Below, piece by piece: positions 44,663-52,129 of a stretch of DNA of 64,000 nt; the first letter of the stretch is position 1; every line of letters starts with the position of its first letter. The notes below the pieces were generated by a model. The model did no database searches and had not been told where the DNA came from. It worked only from the letters and a program-made list of their open reading frames with translations. Position numbers and translations under genes: made by a program. Source of the stretch: Telmatospirillum sp. J64-1. GTDB lineage: Bacteria; Pseudomonadota; Alphaproteobacteria; Rhodospirillales; Magnetospirillaceae. Location: the NCBI RefSeq assembly GCF_006980715.1, contig NZ_SBHN01000028.1, positions 1-64,000 on the forward strand, given 5' to 3'.

Positions 44663-45730
44663 ATGACGAAGGAACTACGCAAGGGCTGGACCACCGGAGC
44701 CTGCGCCACGGCAGCGGCCAAGGCGGCGTTTGCCGCGCTGTCCTGCGGGCGCTTTCCCGATCCCGTGACCATCACCCTGCCGCGCGGCCTGACGCCGTCC
44801 TTTCCCCTGGCCCGGCAGGAACTGGGGGAGGGCAGGGCGACGGCGTCGGTGATCAAGGATGCAGGTGACGATCCCGACGTGACCCATGGCGCCGAGATCG
44901 TCGCCACGTTGCGCCCCGGCGCGGCGGGCAGCGGCGTGACCTTCCGTGCCGGGGAAGGGGTCGGCACCGTGACCTTGCCGGGCCTGCCCCTGCCGCCGGG
45001 CGAGCCCGCCATCAATCCGGCCCCGCGCGCGATGATCGCCGCCAATATCGACGCCCTGGCCCGGGAATTGGGCGTGGCCGGCGACGTGGAGGTGACGATT
45101 TCCATCCCAGGCGGGGCGGAACTGGCCGCCAAGACCATGAACGGGCGGCTGGGGATTCTCGGCGGCTTGTCGATCTTGGGCACGACGGGGGTGGTGATCC
45201 CCTATTCCTGTTCGGCCTGGATCCATTCCATCCATCGCGGCGTGGACGTGGCCCGCGCCTTGGGGATCGAGCATGTGGCCGGGGCGACCGGCAAGACCTC
45301 GGAGGCGGGAGTGAAGAAACTCCATGGCCTGCCCGATACGGCGCTGATGGATATGGGTGATTTCGCCGGAGCGCTGCTGAAATATCTGCGCAGCCATCCG
45401 GTCCGGCGTCTGACCATCGGCGGCGGCTTCGCCAAGATGACCAAGCTGGCCGCAGGCGAGATGGACCTGCATTCCTCGCGCTCCAGCGTCGATATGGCGC
45501 TGCTGGCCTCCATGCTGGAGGAGTTGGGGGCATCCGGCGAGACCGTCTCCCGGGCCCGCCAGGCCGTCAGCGCCGCCCAGGTCCTGCAACTGGCCGGATC
45601 CTTGCCGCTGGGCGAGGCCGTGGCGCGGCGGGCCCGGGAGACGGCCCTGGCCGTGCTGGCCGGCGATATCGCGGTGGATGTGGCGGTCTTCGACCGGGCC
45701 GGAAGGATGGTGGGCCATGCCGGGCCCTGA
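44663..45730 (+). CDS. cbiD: Cobalt-precorrin-5B C1-methyltransferase
   Basis: A 355-residue CbiD protein: 'LRKGWTTGACATAAAKAA' at the N terminus, 'INPAPRAMIAANI', 'GRLGILGGLSILGTTGVVIPYS' and 'GGGFAKMTKLAAGEMDLHS'. CbiD belongs to the anaerobic (early cobalt insertion) route. The ATG at 44663 gives the family N terminus; a TTG three codons upstream is possible. It overlaps cobK by 14 nt and forms an operon with it. Confidence 0.95.
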   Translation: MTKELRKGWTTGACATAAAKAAFAALSCGRFPDPVTITLPRGLTPSFPLARQELGEGRATASVIKDAGDDPDVTHGAEIVATLRPGAAGSGVTFRAGEGVGTVTLPGLPLPPGEPAINPAPRAMIAANIDALARELGVAGDVEVTISIPGGAELAAKTMNGRLGILGGLSILGTTGVVIPYSCSAWIHSIHRGVDVARALGIEHVAGATGKTSEAGVKKLHGLPDTALMDMGDFAGALLKYLRSHPVRRLTIGGGFAKMTKLAAGEMDLHSSRSSVDMALLASMLEELGASGETVSRARQAVSAAQVLQLAGSLPLGEAVARRARETALAVLAGDIAVDVAVFDRAGRMVGHAGP

Positions 45731-46487
45731 GACTCGTCCCGCACTCCTGATCCTGGGCGGCACCACGGAAGGCGCCGAACTGGCTCGCGTTCTCCATCGC
45801 CAATATGCCGGACGGCTGCGTATCGTCTCTTCCCTGGCCGGGCGGGTCGAACGCCCCGGCCCGCTGCCCGGCGAGGTGCGGATCGGCGGGTTCGGCGGAC
45901 CCGTGGGGCTGGCGCAATACATGCGCGAGAACGGCATCACCATGCTGGTGGACGCCACCCATCCCTTCGCCACCGCCATCTCGGCCCATGCCCGCCAGGC
46001 CTGCGACATCCTGCGCCTGCCGCGCCTGACCCTGGAACGTCCCGCCTGGCAGCGCCAGCCCGGCGATATCTGGGTGGAGGTGGACGACATGGAGGAGGCT
46101 GCGCGGCTGCTGCCGCGTATCGGCCAGCGCGCCTTCCTGACGGTGGGAACGGGCGAGATCGAGCCCTTCGCCAAATCCGAGGGAGTCTGGTTCCTGGTGC
46201 GCCTGATCGCCCCACCCAAGACGCCTTTGCCGCTGGAGGACTACCAGGTCACCCTCGGGCGCGGCCCCTTCAGCATCGACGACGAGCGCAGCCTGCTGTC
46301 GTCCTGGCAGATCGATTGCGTGGTGACCAAGGCCAGCGGCGGCTTCGCCACCTATGGCAAGATCATCGCCGCCCGGGAATTGCGCCTGCCGGTCCTGATG
46401 ATCCGCCGCCCCGACCCGGAACCGGGAGAGCGGGTCTCCAGCATCGACGGGGCCCTGGGCTGGGTGCGGCAGATGGCAGGGATGTAG
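45717..46487 (+). CDS. cobK: Precorrin-6A / cobalt-precorrin-6A reductase
   Basis: A 256-residue CobK/CbiJ reductase. 'LLILGGTTEGAELARVL' is the NADPH-binding N terminus. Other family marks are 'VDATHPFATAISAHA', 'RAFLTVGTGEIEPF' and 'VVTKASGGFATYGKIIAAREL'. It reduces the macrocycle of (cobalt-)precorrin-6A. The ATG at 45717 lies within the cbiD 3' end. With CbiD as neighbour, the cobalt-containing substrate is more likely. Confidence 0.94.
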   Translation: MPGPETRPALLILGGTTEGAELARVLHRQYAGRLRIVSSLAGRVERPGPLPGEVRIGGFGGPVGLAQYMRENGITMLVDATHPFATAISAHARQACDILRLPRLTLERPAWQRQPGDIWVEVDDMEEAARLLPRIGQRAFLTVGTGEIEPFAKSEGVWFLVRLIAPPKTPLPLEDYQVTLGRGPFSIDDERSLLSSWQIDCVVTKASGGFATYGKIIAARELRLPVLMIRRPDPEPGERVSSIDGALGWVRQMAGM

Positions 46488-46496
46488 GGGAAGAAG

Positions 46497-46612
46497 GGCA
46501 GGGCGCTGCCCTGCAACCCGCCAGGAGCCTCGGGCTCCTGGACCTCGAGAGTCAGTGGCCCTAAGAAATTAGCTTTGTCCTGAGGAGCCGCCTTGGCGGC
46601 GTTTCGAAGGGC
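46497..46612. repeat. Family D hairpins and a family A element
   Basis: GGGCAGGGCGCTGCCCTGC (46496-46514) and CCAGGAGCC...GGCTCCTGG (46520-46541) are followed by a family A unit (46572-46612). These lie between the convergent cobK and STAS-like genes and may end both transcripts. Confidence 0.65.
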
Positions 46613-46621
46613 CCGGACTCC

Positions 46622-46972
46622 CTACCGCCGCAGCCAGTTCGCCGCGACCGCGGCATCCTGGGGATCGAAGAAACGGACATCGGCGGTGAAGAACCACCGG
46701 GCGAGCTTGCTCATCCATTTGTCGATCAGCACGTCGCCGACCACGGCGACGCGATGGAAATCCGAACGGCGGCGGAAGTCGAAGCGTAGATCCTGCCACA
46801 GGGCCGCCGGCTCCCAGCCCTGGAAATCCTCGAAGACGAGATAGAGGCGCAATTCGCCCCCGCAGGACAGGGCGTTCTGGACCGCCGGGACCAGGCAGTC
46901 GTAATCTTCCCGCGTCAGCCGCCCCCGGGCCCGGACGGTCAGGATGCCGCCATGCTCTTCGACCTCGATCAT
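46622..46972 (-). CDS. SpoIIAA/STAS-like protein
   Basis: A 116-residue protein that fits the SpoIIAA-like (PF11964) group: 'MIEVEEHGGILTVRARGRLTREDYDCLVPAVQ', 'LRLYLVFEDFQGWEPAALWQDLRFDFRRRSDFHRVAVVGD' and 'WFFTADVRFFDPQDAAVAANWL', here in parts. These are SEC14/STAS-fold proteins, perhaps lipid- or ligand-binding, without the phosphorylatable Ser of true anti-anti-sigma factors. It lies alone between convergent cobK and a GST gene. Confidence 0.85.
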   Translation of the reverse strand: MIEVEEHGGILTVRARGRLTREDYDCLVPAVQNALSCGGELRLYLVFEDFQGWEPAALWQDLRFDFRRRSDFHRVAVVGDVLIDKWMSKLARWFFTADVRFFDPQDAAVAANWLRR

Positions 46973-47012
46973 GTCTGAAAGTTGATCATCGTCAAAGGCT
47001 TGATCAATATCC

Positions 47013-47681
47013 CTAAAAATCCAGGTCGGCGTAATGGGCCGGCGGCGGAGAGCCGACCAGGCGGTCGGCCAGCAAGGGGCGGAAGCTGGGACGGGACTTC
47101 ACCCGCGCATACCAGTCCTTCGCCGAAGGATAATCCTCCCACGGCACGTCGCCGACATAATCGACGCAGGACAGATGGGCGGCAGCGGCGATGTCGGCCA
47201 GCGAGAAGTGATCGCCCGCCAGCCAGCGGCGGTGGTCGATCAGCCAGCCGAGATAGTCGAGATGGATGCGGATATTGGCGAAGCCGGCCCGCACCGCCCG
47301 GGAATCCGGCCCGCCATTGCCCAGCATGCGCTTCATCACCTTCTCGCCGACTAGGCAAAGGGTGACCTCGCGGTTGAACTTGACGTCGAACCAGTCCACC
47401 AGCCGCCGCACCTCGGCCCGCGAGTCGGGGCAATGCCCCAGCAGCGGCGGGTCCAGCACCGTCTCGTCCAGATATTCGCAAATCGGCGTCGCGCCCGAAA
47501 GCACCGTGCCGTCGTCATGAACCAGCACCGGAACCTCGCCCGCCGGATTGAGGGCGAGAAATTCCGGCTTCCGCTCCCACGGCCTTTCCTCCACCAGCTC
47601 GAAGTCGAGCCGCTTCTCCGCCAGGGCAATCCGCACCCGGCGCGAGAAAGGACAGAGAGGAAGGTGATAAAGGCTGCGCAT
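47013..47681 (-). CDS. Glutathione S-transferase family protein
   Basis: A 222-residue GST. The N-terminal thioredoxin-fold domain has 'LCPFSRRVRIALAEK' (the CPFS site suggests a Cys-type GST) and 'NPAGEVPVLVHDDG...SGATPICEYLDE' binding the glutathione gamma-glutamyl part. The C-terminal helical domain has 'SLADIAAAAHLSCVDYVG'. It may serve thiol transfer or detoxification; the substrate is unknown. Confidence 0.92.
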   Translation of the reverse strand: MRSLYHLPLCPFSRRVRIALAEKRLDFELVEERPWERKPEFLALNPAGEVPVLVHDDGTVLSGATPICEYLDETVLDPPLLGHCPDSRAEVRRLVDWFDVKFNREVTLCLVGEKVMKRMLGNGGPDSRAVRAGFANIRIHLDYLGWLIDHRRWLAGDHFSLADIAAAAHLSCVDYVGDVPWEDYPSAKDWYARVKSRPSFRPLLADRLVGSPPPAHYADLDF

Positions 47682-47759
47682 GGACAGGGTGTTACACCAA
47701 CTTCGATGACGACGACAGCCTATCCTATGGCTAATGGGAGAAGGGGGGAAGATGGGGGG

Positions 47760-48605
47760 TTAGATCTCCCCTGTATGGAATGTGGGTTTTGAAGAATGAA
47801 AGCCCAGCCGTTTCGCGATGCTGCGTTTCCATTTCTTTACGCGACGCCACCGTTGGCGTTCACGCTCCCATTCGGCCTTTGCCGAAAGAATATTTCTTCC
47901 TTCTTCTGATCCGGCATAAATGCGGAGCAATTCGGCGACTTCTGGAACTCGTGAGCGCGACAGAACGCTTATTCCGGAAGGCGTCATCCACATAGTCTCA
48001 GGAGCCTGGCCGAGCTTTTCGCCAATTTCTTTCATGGCCGGCGTAAGCCCGCACATTATAACATCATGGAAAACCATGATGCCTTCCGGGGAAAGGTGCG
48101 GCCAAACTGCCAAAGCATCCTTCAGTACTTGCTCATTCGTGTGCAAGCCATCGATGAAGGCCAGATCGATAGGACCGTCAAGTTGGGTGGCTATGATTTT
48201 GTCAACATCTTGTGGGGAAGTTCCAAGCGTAGCGCTGACATTTAGGCCGAGTTCAGAGGAAATGAGATTGGTCAGCTCAAGGCCTTCCAAGGAATTATGG
48301 TCATAGCCAGCATCAATAGCGACAATCCTGGATTTTGGATTGATCAGTCCGAGAGCGATGGTGCTCCAGCCAAAGCTATTGCCGATGACGAAAACGCGCT
48401 TTGGCTGAGAAGCTGCGCACAATTGTTCGAAGAAGTGCACTTCTTGCAAAGCGATTCCCAAGCCTTCGGTGACCGAGCGTCCATTCCGCATAAGCCATGT
48501 AAAAGGTGCTGCTCGGGCATTGTTGAAAAGAAATGAGTTGAGGCCTGTAGAGATGGTAAAGCCGTGAGCCTCATAAGCTTTTATGAGGGGAACGATTATG
48601 GACAT
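47760..48605 (-). CDS. Class I SAM-dependent methyltransferase, Methyltransf_24 type
   Basis: A 281-residue protein. 'KRVFVIGNSFGWSTIALGL' replaces the usual glycine-rich motif I, then 'IVAIDAGYDHNS' and 'DLAFIDGLHTNEQVLKDALAVWPHLSPEGIMVFHDV' match the Methyltransf_24 group often found in surface-polysaccharide loci. The tail is basic ('ERERQRWRRVKKWKRSIAKRLGF'). The ATG at 48605 is chosen; an upstream reading to 48851 adds hydrophobic unconserved sequence. It is clearly less GC-rich than the core genes. Confidence 0.8.
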   Translation of the reverse strand: MSIIVPLIKAYEAHGFTISTGLNSFLFNNARAAPFTWLMRNGRSVTEGLGIALQEVHFFEQLCAASQPKRVFVIGNSFGWSTIALGLINPKSRIVAIDAGYDHNSLEGLELTNLISSELGLNVSATLGTSPQDVDKIIATQLDGPIDLAFIDGLHTNEQVLKDALAVWPHLSPEGIMVFHDVIMCGLTPAMKEIGEKLGQAPETMWMTPSGISVLSRSRVPEVAELLRIYAGSEEGRNILSAKAEWERERQRWRRVKKWKRSIAKRLGFHSSKPTFHTGEI

Positions 48606-48879
48606 GACCAACACCAACCTTATTTGATGTAAAATTCCTAAAAACATGCAGTAAGAATTTTTAGGAAGCTTGGTTAGGAGCGCTATCGCTATTCCGTAAC
48701 GCCTAAGCCATTGGTGGCTAACCAGCTGGTTCAGTGTGATAAATTCCCTTGAGGTCAATGAAGCTTTGAATTCATAGTCAGAATCTGGTGGCATCTGCAA
48801 TGAAGACTGTAACTGCAAGTTTCTCTGTGCATCTGTTGTAATATACAGCAATTCTCAAGAAAGTCATTTAGTGGGAAAT

Positions 48880-49346
48880 CATGATCTCCATTGGAGTGCG
48901 GCTGCGGTGAAGAAAATTGCAGTCACCGCCCTTGTTGCGATGCGGGATGTTGATCTACGGCATGAAGGGGCGCTGGTCGTGTAGTCGGTGGCTTGACTGC
49001 CGGTCAGTAGGAAACGAAAGGACGGCAGAATGTATCGCTCAGGGCATGGATCTCCATGGAGTGCTGCTATGTAAGGGGGTAAAGGCCTCGGTCCCGATGC
49101 CCACTTTTCCACCAAGGGTATAGCAAGGAACTTTTGTAGCGGGCGAATGGTCCATGGCTTCTACCGGAGGATCATTAGGAGAGGTGATGGCATGAAATTT
49201 CCGGATGTCCTGGCTATCCAGCGGCAGCCAGATTTCAAGACATGGATGATACAGCGGATCCGCTCAACCCGCGTCTTGCCATGCATTTCTGCCGCCAGAT
49301 GCGGTTTTCGCCGTGTAAACTGCTCGTCCTTCACCAAGGCCTTCAT
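48880..49346 (-). pseudogene. Decayed IS5-family transposase
   Basis: Minus-strand translations in shifting frames keep pieces of an IS427-like transposase: 'GKTRVERIRCIIHVLKSGCRW' in part (49296-49217), 'EIHALSDTFCRP' (near 49050), 'FRFLLTGSQATDYTTSAP' (near 49015) and 'IPHRNK' (near 48950). The middle with the first catalytic Asp is deleted and no intact frame remains. The rest of the 48606-49403 gap contains no recognisable gene. Confidence 0.8.
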
Positions 49347-49403
49347 CTAGAGGATTCTTTAGGGAGACATAATGAATGGTTGAATTGCTGATAGAGTGAA
49401 AAT

Positions 49404-50096
49404 TTATGAGATATTCTTTCTTCCGTATATGTAGAAATCGGCAAAGGAAGTGTTTTCCTGATCGTTTTCGTCAAATGGATATCTGTTGTTTATATGGCCA
49501 ATCATTTCCCAGGCTGGTTGGTTGTCCATTACCCATTGAGTAAATTGCCGATGCCGTACATGTGGTGCAGGCCATGCTTTTTCTTCATTGCTGGAATAAA
49601 TCACGACATATTTTTTTGATACAGAGAAAAGATTTTTCATGTATTGATCAAATGTTTCGTCCTCCACTAAGTGGTAAATGACATCGAGAGAGAGGGCGAG
49701 ATCATAAAATTTATTTGTGAAGTCAAAGTTATTTAGTATAAAAAACGATTTTGTGTGGTCTTTTGCAAATTTTTCTTTACATATGCTTACGGCGGTGGGA
49801 GATACATCTATTCCAACATAATTAGGATATGAGGATAGTTCGAGTTGAGCTCCATCTCCACAGCCAAGCTCAATAACTGTTCTTATGTTTTTTTCTTTCA
49901 CAAAATCGTTAAGAACTTCGGCTTTGAATTCTGCAAGACGGTTATAGGACCCCGAGCCGGAGTTTCCGCCAGAGTGGTATCTGCGCTCCCAGTAGCTTTT
50001 TGAGCTGTCGAATAAACTTTTTTTACCAAAAAAAACGCGCTTTAATTTTTTTATAGCAATTTTAATTGGTGATTTTTTTTCTTTATACTTTTCCAT
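49404..50096 (-). CDS. Class I SAM-dependent methyltransferase
   Basis: A 230-residue protein with a complete methyltransferase core: motif I 'VIELGCGDGAQLE', motif II 'YVGIDVSPTAVSICKEKF', then 'FYDLALSLDVIYHLVEDETFDQYM' and 'KKYVVIYSSNEEKAWPAPHVRHRQFTQWV', given in parts. The last pattern is frequent in methyltransferases next to glycosyltransferase genes. It has a basic N terminus rich in Lys. Codon usage is strongly AT-shifted compared with the rest of the window, indicating recent acquisition. Confidence 0.88.
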   Translation of the reverse strand: MEKYKEKKSPIKIAIKKLKRVFFGKKSLFDSSKSYWERRYHSGGNSGSGSYNRLAEFKAEVLNDFVKEKNIRTVIELGCGDGAQLELSSYPNYVGIDVSPTAVSICKEKFAKDHTKSFFILNNFDFTNKFYDLALSLDVIYHLVEDETFDQYMKNLFSVSKKYVVIYSSNEEKAWPAPHVRHRQFTQWVMDNQPAWEMIGHINNRYPFDENDQENTSFADFYIYGRKNIS

Positions 50097-50136
50097 GCCT
50101 ATGATTCTTCCGTTAGTCGTTAATCATGATTTTTAA

Positions 50137-51000
50137 TTAGATGTTTTCTCTAATGTCCGCTCCGCTAAGGGAAGGAAAACCATAGATTTCTTTTAAAGAT
50201 TGGATGCACTCGTCATTCCGGCCATGACCTATATTTACTTTCCAGAGTCCTGATTCCTGGGTATCGTGCCAACTGATCCAGTTATGGATAGGACCTATTT
50301 TACGTGCGGTGGCGCCATTAAGGCGCGCCATCCAGTAAAGCCATACATCATCGGCTTGCCGGCAATATGTCTCAAAGATATCGCGGTGGAGGACATCTTT
50401 GTGGAAGACGTTTGAAGGATACAAAACCCCACCTACGCCAGTAGGAAAGGTAAGTGGAGAGGCGGCACCTTCTCCGATATCGAGCTTCCATTCTTTATAG
50501 GGGCAAGGAGTTCCGTCCCTCCCTAGCTTGATGCGGTGTGCACGATAGCAGAGAACATTATCCGGATATTTTCTTGATGCTTCAACTAGGCCTCGAAGCC
50601 AATTGGGCCAATAATAGGTGTCATCGTCAGCGGTAACAATGACAGAGTTTTCAAAGGCCTCAAGGGTAGGTATTATTTTCTTATAAGATCCCAGGTCGTC
50701 GCAGAAGCGAATTTCGATGAAATCACTGCATTCTTTAATTATTTCTTTTGTAAGGTATTTTTTGTCGTCGTGAGCAATCCAGAGGACAATTCGGTCGGGA
50801 GAAATATCCTGACGCAAAATACTTTTGAGGGTGAGAGGGAGAACTGGAAAACGTGCGGGATAGGAGGTCAATGAAACCGTTAGCTCTTTGTTCAAAGAAT
50901 GCGGTTCAGCAGTATGAATTGTTGCTTTTGAAAGCTTTAGCTTCCAGGGAATGACAGTGGGAGCCATCTTCCGGAACTTCCTGCGTATATATTTAAGCAC
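50137..51000 (-). CDS. Glycosyltransferase-like protein, GT-A fold
   Basis: A 287-residue protein starting at a GTG. 'LTVSLTSYPARFPVLPLTLKSILRQDISPDRIVLWIA' opens a GT2-like fold, and 'SVIVTADDDTYYWPNWLRGLVE' carries the metal-binding DDD. 'PTGVGGVLYPSNVF' and 'QADDVWLYWMARLNG' are typical of this uncharacterised glycosyltransferase group. The gene is AT-rich like its neighbour, and both belong to the surface-glycan island. Confidence 0.88.
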   Translation of the reverse strand: MLKYIRRKFRKMAPTVIPWKLKLSKATIHTAEPHSLNKELTVSLTSYPARFPVLPLTLKSILRQDISPDRIVLWIAHDDKKYLTKEIIKECSDFIEIRFCDDLGSYKKIIPTLEAFENSVIVTADDDTYYWPNWLRGLVEASRKYPDNVLCYRAHRIKLGRDGTPCPYKEWKLDIGEGAASPLTFPTGVGGVLYPSNVFHKDVLHRDIFETYCRQADDVWLYWMARLNGATARKIGPIHNWISWHDTQESGLWKVNIGHGRNDECIQSLKEIYGFPSLSGADIRENI

Positions 51001-51065
51001 CTTAACCCTCTTTCATGCCGTTTACGCTTGGACTGTCTCCGGATAATCTAAAAAGAATGCAATAA

Positions 51066-51977
51066 TTACTTTTTTTCCTCAGGGTCAAACGCACGTGTGC
51101 AATCTTCTATGAACTCAGGGTCAGAGGGAGTGAAGAGACTGCTTTTTATGCTGCGCCAGAACCAGGGCGATAGAATCGTCGCCCCTCTTTGCCGCTTCTG
51201 GTATTTCCATGCGCGCCCCGCAGCTTGCCGGCAAGCAAGTCGCTTGAGCTCGATAGGGACATCAGGATTGTCACGAAGAAAATAAGCTAAAGTACGTGTC
51301 ACCCGCTGTAGTTGCCATCCCGGGTCTTTTCTTGTAACACGTCCAGGTACTTCTGCAGGAATGTAGGCTAACGTTGTTTTCACATGAACAAAGGGAGCGA
51401 TACGGGCTAGGCGAAGGGAGAGGGAATAATCCTGTGTATGAATGACCCGCTCGTCGCAGCCTCCGACTTCTTGGGCTGCTCGTGTGTTCACAAGCATCTG
51501 TGTGGGATTGAAACGGGAGGTCCTTACTGTCGGACGGAGAGGTTCGGCGATATACTCTACTTCTGCTTCGGGCAGTGGCGCGCTAAGATCAATCGACTCT
51601 CCTTCGCGGTACATTACGGCATCGCCAAAAGCGAGATAGGCGCCGGAACCATGAAGAGCATTCAGCAGCACCTGCGTCGCATCATGCGCCAAGAGATCGT
51701 CTGCATCGCAGAATTTGATATAGGGCAGGCGTGCGCGCTCGATGCCCCGGTTTGTCGCTGATGCTGCCCCAGCATTGGCTTGCCGGACGATCGTCACATT
51801 CGGCCAATCCGCAGTCTGCCTTTCGAGGACCGGCATGGATTCGTCCGTAGAGCCGTCGTCGACAAAAATAAACTCTCGCTCAAAATCGCCTCTCTGAGCC
51901 CACAGCGCGTTGAGTACCGCAGGAAGCCATGGTGCCTTGTTATAGACGGGCACAATGAAGGAGACGCCGAGAGACAT
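51066..51977 (-). CDS. Family 2 glycosyltransferase
   Basis: A 303-residue GT2 enzyme. 'VSFIVPVYNKAPWLPAVLNALWAQ', 'EFIFVDDGSTDESMPVL', 'QANAGAASATNRGIERA' and 'YIKFCDADDLLAHDA' give the nucleotide-sugar and DXD motifs, and 'HTQDYSLSLRLA' lies near the acceptor site. Its base composition is intermediate between the AT-rich neighbours and the chromosome. It is the last gene of the island before gltB; all four coding genes run leftward. Confidence 0.93.
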   Translation of the reverse strand: MSLGVSFIVPVYNKAPWLPAVLNALWAQRGDFEREFIFVDDGSTDESMPVLERQTADWPNVTIVRQANAGAASATNRGIERARLPYIKFCDADDLLAHDATQVLLNALHGSGAYLAFGDAVMYREGESIDLSAPLPEAEVEYIAEPLRPTVRTSRFNPTQMLVNTRAAQEVGGCDERVIHTQDYSLSLRLARIAPFVHVKTTLAYIPAEVPGRVTRKDPGWQLQRVTRTLAYFLRDNPDVPIELKRLACRQAAGRAWKYQKRQRGATILSPWFWRSIKSSLFTPSDPEFIEDCTRAFDPEEKK

Positions 51978-52081
51978 GGTGAAACTCTTCTAATGCAATA
52001 TGGCCGGCAGCATAGCCTTTTCGGCCTGGACGTGTCAGCAGCGAAGATGCTGCCAAAGTAGTCGTACCTGCAGTCATAAAA

Positions 52082-52107
52082 AAGGCGGAGCCACCTGGCC
52101 CCGCCTT
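52082..52107 (-). terminator. Terminator of gltB
   Basis: AAGGCGG (52082-52088) pairs with CCGCCTT (52101-52107), with an inner GCC/GGC pair. On the minus strand it ends in a T-run, 23 nt beyond the gltB stop. Confidence 0.8.
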
Positions 52108-52129
52108 CTCTCTGTTCAGGTTCCGGTGA

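Noticed and set aside
48606-48851. Upstream extension of the methyltransferase gene at 47760 by 82 residues
   Set aside because: The added part has no family similarity, lacks a ribosome-binding site and would place a hydrophobic stretch before a soluble domain.
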